A stretch of 64,000 bases of DNA from Chondrosia reniformis (lineage: Eukaryota; Porifera; Demospongiae; Chondrillida; Chondrillidae): NCBI GenBank assembly GCA_947172415.1, contig OX359190.1, forward strand, positions 9,052,001 to 9,116,000, read 5' to 3'. This document shows, piece by piece, positions 37,237 through 47,817 of this stretch. Within the stretch, counting starts at the first letter, position 1. Every line of letters begins with the position of its first letter. The position numbers were made by a program, and so were the translations under genes. The notes under the pieces are model-generated. The model was given only the letters and a program-made list of their open reading frames with translations. It was not told the DNA's origin and ran no database searches.

Positions 37237-38357
37237 AATTATATACAAACTCACATAATGCACTACTTACTTGTGAATAAATGCCTCATAGATTGAACTA
37301 TAATTGCCATCGTCAATTAACATAATACACAGATATATAATACATATCCATTATAATTATAAAAATGTAAGTATTGTGATTATATATGTATTAAATAAGC
37401 TTGTATGTATCTATAAAATCAATCAATAAGTACGTGGTCTGTTAGGGGTAAAATATGCAGAAAATATATTTATACAATCAGAGTACGAATTATAATCAAG
37501 TACGTACTATAATCAAGTACGTACTATACACAGTGCAAGTTACAAATGCTGTCACCTAGGATTACTATATATAATACGTATATTATATATACAGTACAAT
37601 CAAATTAATAAAAATAGCATAATATATTTACGTAGTCACTAGGGATAAAGCAGTAATATACAGTTCAACACTTTTGGTTACGTCCAATGTCGATTTTTCT
37701 GTATTGCATTTGGTGTCTCATAAATAATATACTCCATTCTGTGTGGTTAACCTTTACATAATTACTGTCTTGTTTTGTTACTTTAGCACAATATTTCTCT
37801 TCATGTGCATGTGTGATGTCATTGCTAACTTAAAGCTTAATTCCATGTGCTACAGACATAGAACAGAGTATGTTACATGTACTTACGTACATATTATGTA
37901 AAATGTACTGTATAAGGACTCTGTACGTAGCTCATATATGAATATGTACACTGTATATATATATTATTTATAATATTAGTACGTATATTGTAACTTGTAC
38001 TGTATACATGCAGCCATTCATTAAACCACCGATTACATATTAGAATTCAAATCTAATAACTTAAATATATAATGGAACATAAAAACTACATTATAGATGT
38101 ATTCAATTATTATACATAGTTTAAATAACCTTTCAGAATCTGTATTATAATTATTAAACTACGTATATATGCACCTGAATGCTAATTTCATATAAATCAC
38201 ATAGCAATTTACTGTACTGATTTGAATACCCTGTATAACTCATCAAATAAATATAACTATCATACATTTAGATGAAAAGCTGATCAAGGAAATGTTGGTC
38301 ACATTATAAGGAAACAATAAAGATCTTATAACAGATTAGGTTATCATCTCTGATGTC
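37237..38357. other. intergenic, no gene seen
   Basis: AT-rich; includes tandem AATCAAGTACGTACTAT units near 37494-37530 and dispersed ACAGTGCAAGTTACAAAT and TGTAACTTGTACTGTATA motifs also found in the 17449-18648 palindrome and around the RT fragment. Confidence 0.4.
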
Positions 38358-38394
38358 GTCCCAGCGGTATTAGATCCTTCTAATAAAGCTGCAA
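38358..38394 (+). promoter_or_regulatory. conserved leader/promoter block of S4
   Basis: Matches 35827-35863 in 36 of 37 positions and sits at the same distance (0 bp) from the ATG, supporting co-regulation of the two tandem duplicates or a recent duplication boundary. Confidence 0.5.
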
Positions 38395-39833
38395 ATGGCA
38401 AGTTCAGTGACAGTACTCGTGCCAATCGCTCTTCTGCTCTTGGCACTCTGTTATGGAGAAACAAAAGTGTCTGATGCCACAATTAGTAGGGAAATCAGAC
38501 AAGAGCTAGATAAAATATTTGAATCACTACCTGTGAGAACAGAGAATCAGAAACAAGTTCTATCAGAAGACACTAAGTCAAGTGATGCTACAAGTATACT
38601 TCTCAAGAGAAAACAGGAAGCAGCAGAGAGGCAAAGCAGAGATTTCCTAACTGGAAACAAGAAAAACTTGGTCAAGTCCCAAGGGTTTTTTAGCTCAATT
38701 GGTAGGGCATTTAAAAGGGTTGGTAGAACAATAGGACGAGTTGCAAAAAAAGCTTATCATGGAGTCAAGAATGTAGCCAGAAAGGCTTGGCATGGAGTAA
38801 GACGTATCGGAAGAAGGGTATGGAGAGGAGCTAGAAGGTTTGCCAAACGGATTGGTCATGGAGTAAGAAGATTTGGAAGAGGAATAATTAAAGTTGGCAA
38901 GAGAGCATGGCATACGGTTAAAACGGCAGGTAAAAAGATTTGGCATGGTGTGAAGAAAGTAGGCAAAGTTGTTGTTAATAAAGCAAAGAAGGTAGCTGCT
39001 GGAGTCAAAAATGTTGCTAAGAAAGTTGTACATGGAGTAAAATCAGTTGGGAAAAGAGTAGTAAATACGGTTAAAAAGGTAGGTAAAACGATTGCCAAAG
39101 GAGCCAAGAAAGCTGTACATTCTGCAATAAAGGTTGGGAAAGCAATGGTCAACAAAGTTAAAAAGGTTCGCTCTACCATATAGATACAAGTACACAACAG
39201 ACAATGCTTCCATTAGATGGTATGTGTGACTATATATAGGCTTCATGCAATTGCATACTTTTCTAATTAAATTAAATGAAAATAATATCTATTCTTTTGA
39301 AGGTGGGAAAGGCCGTTTATAACAAAGCTAAACAAATTGGGAAAAAAGTAGCTGTATTTGCCAAGAAGGTAGGAAAAGGTGCATTGAAGGGACTAAAAAA
39401 AGTAGGAAAATTTTCAGTGAAATTTGCCCAGTCTCCCATTGGTCAAATGCTTATTCAAGGTGGATTGGAGTATCTTGGAGTTCCCCCACAAGTATCAGGT
39501 CCTTTGCTTCAGGTTGGCACTGGGTTACTAGGAAATGCTTTGGGAATGAACCAACAACCACCACCACCTAATTACGGAAGTGATTACAATCAAGGAGGCG
39601 GGGCAGGTGGACCTCCACCTAATTATTACTATCAAGGGGCCGGGGCAGGTGGACCTCCACCTAATTATTACTATCAAGGGGGTGGGGCAGGTGGACCTCC
39701 ACCTAATTATTACTATCAAGGGGGCGGGGCAGGTGGACCACCCCCCAGTTATTACAATCAAGGGGGCGGGGCAGGTGGCCCTCCACCTAATTATTACTAT
39801 CAAGGAGGACCAGTACCACAGCCTCAAGGATAG
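38395..39833 (+). CDS. S4: tandem duplicate of S3 (Arg-shifted)
   Basis: Exons 38395-39165 and 39303-39833 (phase 0) encode 433 aa. Exon 1 is exactly as long as in S3 (257 codons) and nearly identical over the signal peptide and prosegment. In the basic part many Lys of S3 are Arg here (RRIGRRVWRGARR against KHIGKKVWRGAKK). The donor AAG|GTTCGC is weak; S3 has GTCAGT at the same place. Exon 2 has SPIGQMLIQGG, GVPPQVSGPLL and six GGGAGGPPP/YYYQ repeats. If the weak donor is skipped, the protein ends after KVRSTI without module and tail. Same inferred role as S3. Confidence 0.83.
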
Positions 39834-40136
39834 GAATTACAAACTCACATAATGTATATGGAATAATGGTGATTAGACATCATTTTTAGTTAATTGGTAT
39901 TTAGCAGAATTTCTGATTTGAAGTTTGTTGAAAATTTGCAAACAAATTTATTCCAAAATTTTGTTTTATCAGTTATAGTTAAAAAAGCTATTAAAATATG
40001 TACTTTCCCATACGATGAATCCATATAAAAATGATTCAAATTGGCAGGTTCTCGTATGAACATAGACAAAATTACTTTGAAAAAGGCAAACTAAATTTGC
40101 ACAATCAGCAGTATTAACATTTAAGTAGATACAAAA

Positions 40137-40809
40137 TTATTTTTGTATATAGTGAATACCATTCATAGGCTTTGTTGGGTTAAATAAACAAGAGATATCG
40201 TACATGGAATTTTGACATTTGTGAAGATGATGAAGAATATTCTTTGCTGTCTTCCTTGTAGATACTTTTTTGGGCGGTCTTGAAATATGTATTTCTTTTT
40301 TGGTTGCAGCTGGCTTAGAAGGTTTACCTTTTGGTAATCTTGCTTTGAGATTATGCAAATTTGGCATTTTAGGGATTGGCACTTTAGTTTTGCTGACTTT
40401 TGATCCACAATGCTTCTTCCAAAAGTTTTTGTAGTATGAACTATAGTAACTGGAGTACAATTTTTTGTACTGTGCTTTCAAGGCATCCAGCTTTCGTTCA
40501 TACCACATAGTGCAATTGGGACTTGGAGTATAATGTGATGCTGCTTGATCATCTGGCAGATGAGGACTTTTTACACTTACTGGTAGTATGGGGCCTTTAT
40601 TAGTCTTAACCTTTTTTGCACCAGGTAGTGACTCTACAAAAACAATATATAAATGCTATATTATAAACCGTAAGGTATATATATAGGATTTATTATGTTA
40701 CAAAGTAAATGGCTATAATATCATGAAACATACCAGCAATATTAATTGAAAGCGTACAGACAGAAAATGTTAGTGCCAGATGTATGAAAACTGACAATTT
40801 TGGATTCAT
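40137..40809 (-). CDS. S5: small secreted Lys/Tyr-rich Cys protein, opposite strand
   Basis: On the minus strand, exon 1 is 40809-40734 and exon 2 is 40633-40137 (99-bp intron, phase 1, donor GTATGT), giving 190 aa. Exon 1 encodes a signal peptide (core VFIHLALTFSVCTLSI). Exon 2 is Pro/Lys-rich, then PNCTMWYERKLDALKAQY, LYSSYYSSYYKNFWKKHC, then a Lys/Pro segment. The segment W-x(3)-L...LY..YY.xF.K..C resembles the start of the S6 C-terminal domain (WLQLYHDLYKKYYRKF then LC), so S5 looks like a short relative without acidic and Lys-repeat parts. It is the only cluster gene on this strand. The sequence upstream (plus 40840-40870) has TTAAAAAGG as a possible TATA element. Confidence 0.75.
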
Positions 40810-42258
40810 TTCTCTAATAGCACCCAGACTTTCAAGTGTAGAGTTCAGAAAAAGCTGCCTTTTTAAGGAGAATTCACACCCAATGAACTGTCAGTCTTTG
40901 TTCCTTAGCATTGTAATACAGGGTCATGTAGCCATTATAATAGAGCTAATATATATATATAATGGTGGAATGGAATATATACTGCCTCAAATTTCAGTGA
41001 CTTAACAATACACATCACTTCTATGTTTGAGTGGATAGAATAACAATAACAATAACAATACATTGAATACGGCAACCATTTTTTTCGGGCCATCCCTACT
41101 TAGAGAGATATAGTGGCGGATGTTAGAATATATATTGAAATAAAAATCTAACATCCACCACTAGATTTTCTCATTTGGACAATGCTCTTATTATGTATGT
41201 ATGTAGACGCATCATTCTTATAAGCAGTACTCTCCTAGAATCTATATTCCATTACATGCCCTTGTAGCAGTTACTGTAGTCAAACAATTACATTTAATTT
41301 ATATCTGTGAGTATAGAATTAAGAATAGGACACTACAAAGTACTAAACCTGGAAAGTTTTATACATACTTATATACGTATTATGTGAATCCCAATGCATT
41401 TAATATACGTACATTGATAAACCTCTTTCAGAATGTACCTATTTTACAAAAGATCTGGATCCTCTATGAAGTAATGTATGACCAATAGTACAGTATGGAA
41501 ATGGACTATTGACATGAAAACCTGTAAAAGAATAATAGTATAGTATCTGGGATTGGAGAGGCAAAAGGTAGCGACAGTCAGTCAGTAATAAAAGATGTTG
41601 CTTAATCTTGATAGACAAAAACGCATAAATAAGAAGTACATAAATTTGTTTTAGAGGCCAAATTTTCCAAATTCGCATAAATTTTCACACGCATACAATT
41701 GTACCTTTATGGTATGTTAGGTAATAAAGCATTTCATGTTAGTAAAGCTTGATCAGGTAATTAAAGGAGACTTTATTTACTTCGGTTAAAATCATCCTAG
41801 GATGAGTAACTAACAGTATTACAGTAACTAACTTATACATACATATGTAATATTATTATTCTATAGGAGACGGATTACCTACAGGAAAATTCTATTCAAC
41901 TATTTACACAATACGTATACATATGTACATGAACATTAATAAGTCATGGGAGTTGTAATTGAATATGATGCATATGGTATAGGTTTGTTAACTTAATATA
42001 TTAGCATTCAGAAGAACTTCCTACTGTTACAAAGTTGAAAATTGAATAGTTATATTTTCAAAATGCTCTTTTCCTTGTAGTTTTGTATCCCATTTAGTGT
42101 TTAGGTGAAAAGAGGATATAAGGTTTTAGGATATAAGCTTCTAGGAAACAAACATACATAGGACAATACAGCTTATGAAAGAACATGCATTGACTGCCAG
42201 GAGTAACTGTACATAAGGGTGTTTTAAAACTATGATGTGTTAACAACCTTCGTGATAT
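40810..42258. other. intergenic with a 16-bp inverted repeat element
   Basis: Arms 41112-41127 and 41147-41162 (AGTGGCGGATGTTAGA and its complement, 15/16) form a hairpin preceded by CCATCCCTACTTAGAGAG, similar to ends near 283-312 and 13545-13582. Otherwise AT-rich and non-coding as far as I can see. Confidence 0.5.
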
Positions 42259-42905
42259 ACTAAGCAACCATATTGCTTAGTGATCTGCTGAGCATTACTA
42301 AGCAACCATATTGCTTAGTGATCTGCTGAGCATTACTAAGCAACCATATTGCTTAGTCACATGCTGCGCTTTACTAAGCAACCATATTGCTTAGTGATCT
42401 GCTGAGCATTACTAAGCAACCATATTGCTTAGTGATCTGCTGAGCATTACTAAGCAACCATATTGCTTAGTGATCTGCTGAGCATTACTAAGCAACCATA
42501 TTGCTTAGTGATCTGCTGAGCATTACTAAGCAACCATATTGCTTAGTGATCTGCTGAGCATTACTAAGCAACCATATTGCTTAGTCACATGCTGCGCTTT
42601 ACTAAGCAACCATATTGCTTAGTCACATGCTGCGCTTTACTAAGCAACCATATTGCTTAGTGATCTGCTGAGCATTACTAAGCAACCATATTGCTTAGTG
42701 ATCTGCTGAGCATTACTAAGCAACCATATTGCTTAGTCACATGCTGCGCTTTACTAAGCAACCATATTGCTTAGTCACATGCTGCGCTTTACTAAGCAAC
42801 CATATTGCTTAGTGATCTGCTGAGCTTTACTAAGCAACCATATTGCTTAGTCACATGCTGAGCTTTACTAAGCAACCATATTGCTTGGTAAACTGCTTTG
42901 CCTAT
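42259..42905. repeat. 38-bp minisatellite with palindromic unit (about 17 copies)
   Basis: Each unit contains the perfect hairpin CTAAGCAA-CCATA-TTGCTTAG followed by a variable linker. Two linker types alternate irregularly: GTGATCTGCTGAGCATTA and GTCACATGCTGCGCTTTA. Units are otherwise almost identical, indicating recent expansion or homogenisation. Confidence 0.95.
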
Positions 42906-43877
42906 ATTACTGAGCATTACTTAATTATAATGTACATATATACGTACGTACATACACATTTATTAAGTAATCCTAAGTATGTTGATAAACAATGAAGGTT
43001 ACCTAGCAATATGAATACTTAGCAATGCTTATCTTTAACAGAATAGAAAACTGACATTATTAAAGCTATCTGAAACCTGAGACTAAGGCTTGTGCAACTG
43101 ATACAATTGGTATCCAAAATAGATGGAATACATGAATGTGATTTCTGGGCAACACATTCCAAACCAATAAGGTGTGCACTTCTTAAAATAGTATTTTACA
43201 TACAATACATATATACCCATATACGTATGTACACAAATTCAGATAGCAAGTCAATAATTAAACCTATATATTCCTTGATAATGAAATGTTAAACACTCAT
43301 TCAATATACTATGTATATACTTACATAGTTTCACAGCTACGTACGTACTTTACCTACGTATATACGTATGTACTATATGTAAGATACAGAATTGCTGTAC
43401 TGTTTGTCTGCCTTTTATCTATTGCATCTGGGCAGATATGCATGATATATTTCTACTTTTTAGTGTAACCCAAATTTTAAAAAGAACATCATCATTAATA
43501 TTCAAAGAAAGACTGAAAAAGAGCGGTAATCACAGAAATAGGTGGCTTTGCTAAGTGGAGCAGAAGAACACAGAAAAGGCTTGCATCCTAATCTAAAGCT
43601 CTCTTGATTAATTAACAGTTAAATCTTACAAGCGATTGAGTCCTAAATCATAAGTACGTATAGGAAAAAGTATAAGTAGTACAGCTACGTATAGATAATT
43701 GATAAACCAATAGATGTACGCACACATTACATGTCTGCCTACAGTCTTTAAGATAATTTAATATAGGAGAAATATACAAGGAAATTGCCTGAATGATGAT
43801 TAGCAACTGCGCACAAAACAGTAATATAGCTATACTTATAATCTAATACGTTTCCCAAATCTAGAAAGAAGATTAGG
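42906..43877. other. intergenic, no gene seen
   Basis: AT-rich with TACGTA/TATACGTA runs; the small open frames here lack any gene-like feature. The S6 promoter should lie at the right end, but I see no clear TATA box. Confidence 0.35.
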
Positions 43878-45934
43878 ATGAAAAAGAAAAGGGCCCTTCT
43901 AGTTATAGCTATATTTGTTTGTCTCTCTAGAGAATTCGAAGCAGTTTCAGGGCAGTTTGAAGAGAATGGAATCAATTCAGAGGAATTTGAAACAGATTTT
44001 GTTCTCTCACAAGATAAAGGAGATACAAATGTTTTAATGGAAGAAATGGAGGAAGAACTGAGAAATTTCAGAAAGAATCAAGGTAGGCACTAAACTGCTG
44101 TCCCCTTATAATTATGGCTGTCCCCTTATAATTATGGCTGTCCCCTTATAACAAAAAATACAGTTTTAAGCATATATCTTCTGTCATATTTGTAGCAGGT
44201 GAACAAGAAGCAGACACTGTTGAGAATCTACCAGAAGACATAACAGAAAGTAACGGTAAGACAGGATCTGGTGTAGTTCACCAAGTGACAAAGCAGAGTA
44301 ATAATGCAAAGTGGAAGTATAAAGTTCAAGGAATCCCGGAAGAAAACAGTCCTAGCTATATAAACCTACCAGTTACAAGTCAGGAAGTAGATAACCAACT
44401 AAATACCTTTGTTAAAAATGCTGAGAGAAATCAAAATGCTCTGGAATCCTTTTTGGGAGGAATTACAAAATCTGCTGAAACCTTATTATCAGAAGATGGT
44501 GGAGAAAGATCACTGGAGATGGCAAAAGAACAGAATATAAAGGATATTCATGCATTGCTTACAGACATTCAAGCATATGACAATCAAATTCATAAGTTTA
44601 AGTCTCAAGGAAATGCAATCAAGCATCTGGTTCACCTGATGGGAGTTGATAAGGAAGACTCCATGGGCTATGAAGGAAATGACTTGGAAACTTTGTTAGA
44701 TGAGTTGGAAGAGGACAACTTTGAAGTGACAGAACAAACAGAAAATGAAAATGACCTGGATATATTAGATAATTTATTCCAAGACGTGATGTCTGAAATA
44801 GAAGACAAAAAATCCAAAAAGACTAAGAAAAAAGATTCCAAGAAAGCTAAAAAGAAGAAAAAGGCAGAGCATATAAAAACAAAGAAGAGTAAGGCAAAGA
44901 AGGGAAAGGCAAAGAAAAAAAAGACAAAGAAAGGAAAAGCTAAAGAAAAGACAAAGAAAGGAAAAGCTAAGGAAAAAACAAAGGAGAAACTCGCTGCAAA
45001 AAAGAAGGAAAAGGCGAAGAAAGTCACTGCAAAGAAAGGAAAAGCTAAGAAAGTCACTGCAAAGAAAGGAAAAGCTAAGAAAGTCACTGCAAAGAAAGGA
45101 AAAGCTAAGAAAGTCACTGCAAAGAAGGAGAAAGCAAAGAAAGTCACTACAAAGAAGGAGAAAGCAAAGAAAGTCACTACAAAGAAGGAGAAAGCAAAGA
45201 AAGTCACTGCAAAGAAAGGAAAAGCTAAGGAAAAGGCAAAGAAGGAGAGAGTAAAGAAAGGAAAAGCCAAGAAGGGTAAGGCTAAGAAAAAAGCAAAGGA
45301 GAAAGCAAAGAAACGAAAATCTAAGGAGAAAGCAAAGAAACGAAAATCTAAGGAGAAAGCAAAGAAACGAAAATCTAAGGAGAAAGCAAAGAAACGAAAA
45401 TCTAAGGAGAAAGCTAGGAAAGTCAAGGCAAAGAGTGAGAAAGCAAAGAGGGAAGTAGACAAGACAAATGAGGAAGAGGTAACAAACAAGGGCAAGAAGG
45501 AAGATATGGATAAAAAAATCCAGAAAAGAGAAGAAGAAAATACAAAGAAAAAAGAAAAAGCAGAAACAGAACAACAAGAAATTACCAAGAAAAACATTCA
45601 AAGTCATCATAGAATGAAACGTGATGATTCTTTAGAATATCTTGAAAACAGGAATGCGGAGATTGAAGAATGGAAGAAAAACTGGTTGCAGCTTTATCAT
45701 GACCTGTACAAGAAATATTACAGAAAATTCTCAAAGAACACTAAACCCCTTTGTGAGAAAGTACAGAAGAAAATTAAAGAATTGAAAAGAGATTATTTCA
45801 AGATTCAAGGATGTTCTGACATGGAAAAATGCAGCTTTTATAAAAAGATTCACAGGCAATACAGCAATTATACAAAAATTCTGTACAATGTTTTTCCAAA
45901 AGCAAAACTTTGCATACATCTACCAAGCCAGTAA
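43878..45934 (+). CDS. S6: secreted Lys-Ala repeat protein with C-terminal Cys module
   Basis: Exon 1 is 43878-44082 (phase 1, donor G|GTAGGC) and exon 2 is 44199-45934, or 44196-45934, because the acceptor is TAGCAG (NAGNAG; optional Ala). The protein is 646-647 aa. Layout: signal peptide (core ALLVIAIFVCL); acidic segment to about 240; about 200 residues of Lys/Ala/Gly repeats such as AKKVTAKKGK and KAKKRKSKEK (30- and 27-bp DNA periods), histone-H1-like; KRDD possible processing site; then EEWKKNWLQLYHDLYKKYY and a Cys module CEK...GC...KCSFYKKI...YTK...C. The same Cys module ends S7. The intron holds three copies of GCTGTCCCCTTATAATTATG. A signal peptide and extracellular-type Cys spacing argue against a nuclear H1-like role. 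Confidence 0.83.
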
Positions 45935-47676
45935 TAGAGGAATGTACAGTAACTATTAGGCCTATCTAATAGTTATATTTATAACTAACTTTCTGCTGCT
46001 ACTATTACGTGTATATAATTCTTATACCTTAATAGTACCAACATGTACAACAAAATAGATAGTAAATTTTAAGTATAGGTTGCACATTATTTTCATCTTT
46101 GATTTTTTCTATTTACAAGACACAGTTTGGTAGAGTCTATTGAATGCATGATTTGATTGAAAGTCCTTCTCTTTCAAAACAGGCAAAAGTACATATACAT
46201 ACAAAAATGTCAATGCTCAAACAAATATTTACATACGTATATATTAGAATAAGGATTTCTTCTAACTCTGTCAAACTTATCTCTTGGATGGTTCATCTTT
46301 CTATAATTTTGAGCGTCTAAGAATGCAACAAAGAACAAAAAACTGCATCTTCAGACGCTCAAAATTATCAAAAAATGAACCATCCAAAAGATATGTATAT
46401 ATTCTTATAATCATGAAATGTAATTACTTCTTCAAAAGCTAACGTGATACTGTTTTGTAGAGAATTGGTCAAAGTACAATACAGTATGTAATGAAACGTA
46501 TGTACAGTTGCTACAGGCATTAACACAAATTAACAAATATAAATTTTAATGCATATAATAACAATGTACTTGTATTCCTTTACCCATTTGTGGTCTCCAA
46601 CATTTCCTGAAAATGGTATCTCACTAAAACTTTAACACTATATATCAAGTAGCACATTTCCCAGTTAACAATATATATATATATCCGTATACTTATACAT
46701 ACTGTTAATTAATCAATGTACGTACACATATACATTATATACGCACATTATATTAATATAGTATGCCTACATAATATGCAGTATAATATATAATAAGAGG
46801 CTTGAATAACTACGTATATACAAGTCTTTTGAGGTACGTATAATGAATAAATATGATATAGCAGAGGTTTAACATTTAAACTATAAAAAATTATGTAACA
46901 ATACAGAACTGTAATTGTTTATATACGTAGAGGAATGTATTATTATGATGATGTACATACGTATGTACATACAGTACCTATATATATTACATGGGTATAC
47001 CTAAAAATACTAAGAGAAACACACAAACAAAAGACTTATTTGAGCTTGATTGGTCAAAATTGATACTGTATGGATTTATATATGAGAATATATTATAATC
47101 ATAGCCTATATGCATTCATGTTTCTAGCTTTTCTACACCTTAAAGCTAAAGTAAAACAACCATATACGTACGTACGTACATCAAGTTATATATGAATGTT
47201 GGCACATATCCATATATGTGGTGTCATTGAATTGTGAATTAACTAGTCAAATAGGGATTCATATTCCTGGACCAATAAAGCCAATTATTCAAATGTGAAT
47301 ACCAGGGCCTTGATTACTAATGACAAAGCAGCTTTATAATTTTTAAATTCTAATATAGTTATAAGTTGAAATTATCAATGCATGTATTCCAACTATTGGA
47401 AATTTACACCTTCAACAAAGAACTAAATACATATATACACATAATAGGTTGTATATATGTGTTTACTATGTATAGAACCTCACTTTATTAGTTGTCACTC
47501 TAAGATAAGGAAAACTACAGATATTCACTCTAGATAACTATGATAAGCCATTCAATTGATTTCTATAAAAATAGAATGCAAATTAAATTACCTAAGTAGG
47601 TAGTGAACATAAATAGTGATTTTACACAAAAGTAATCATTATTAAGGGAGCTCTTGAGAGAAATCAGAGAAGCAGA
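45935..47676. other. intergenic with hairpin-family element
   Basis: Contains the inverted-repeat element at 46281-46390 and AT-rich simple sequence. A TATAAAAATA at about 47564, 113 bp before the S7 ATG, may be its TATA box. Confidence 0.45.
46281..46390. repeat. inverted-repeat member of the hairpin family
   Basis: Left arm GGATGGTTCATCTTTCTATA then ATTTTGAGCGTCTAAG is matched in inverse by CTTCAGACGCTCAAAAT and TGAACCATCC. The same arm occurs at 1228-1309. No hammerhead core remains between the arms. Confidence 0.75.
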
Positions 47677-47775
47677 ATGTCTCCTAAAGGTAAGTAATAC
47701 CATAAAATATACATACAAATATGTTAACATGCTAAGATTCTTTGTAGGTTTGTATGTGAGGACCATCCACGGCAC

Positions 47776-47817
<42 letters not shown>

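Noticed and set aside
42259..42905. CRISPR-like array
   Set aside because: Regular repeats, but the linkers are not unique spacers (only two types), no cas genes, and the context is animal nuclear DNA.
44800..45460. Histone H1-like nuclear protein
   Set aside because: The Lys-Ala repeats resemble H1 tails, but the frame belongs to S6 with a signal peptide, acidic pro-part and Cys module, and no globular winged-helix domain.
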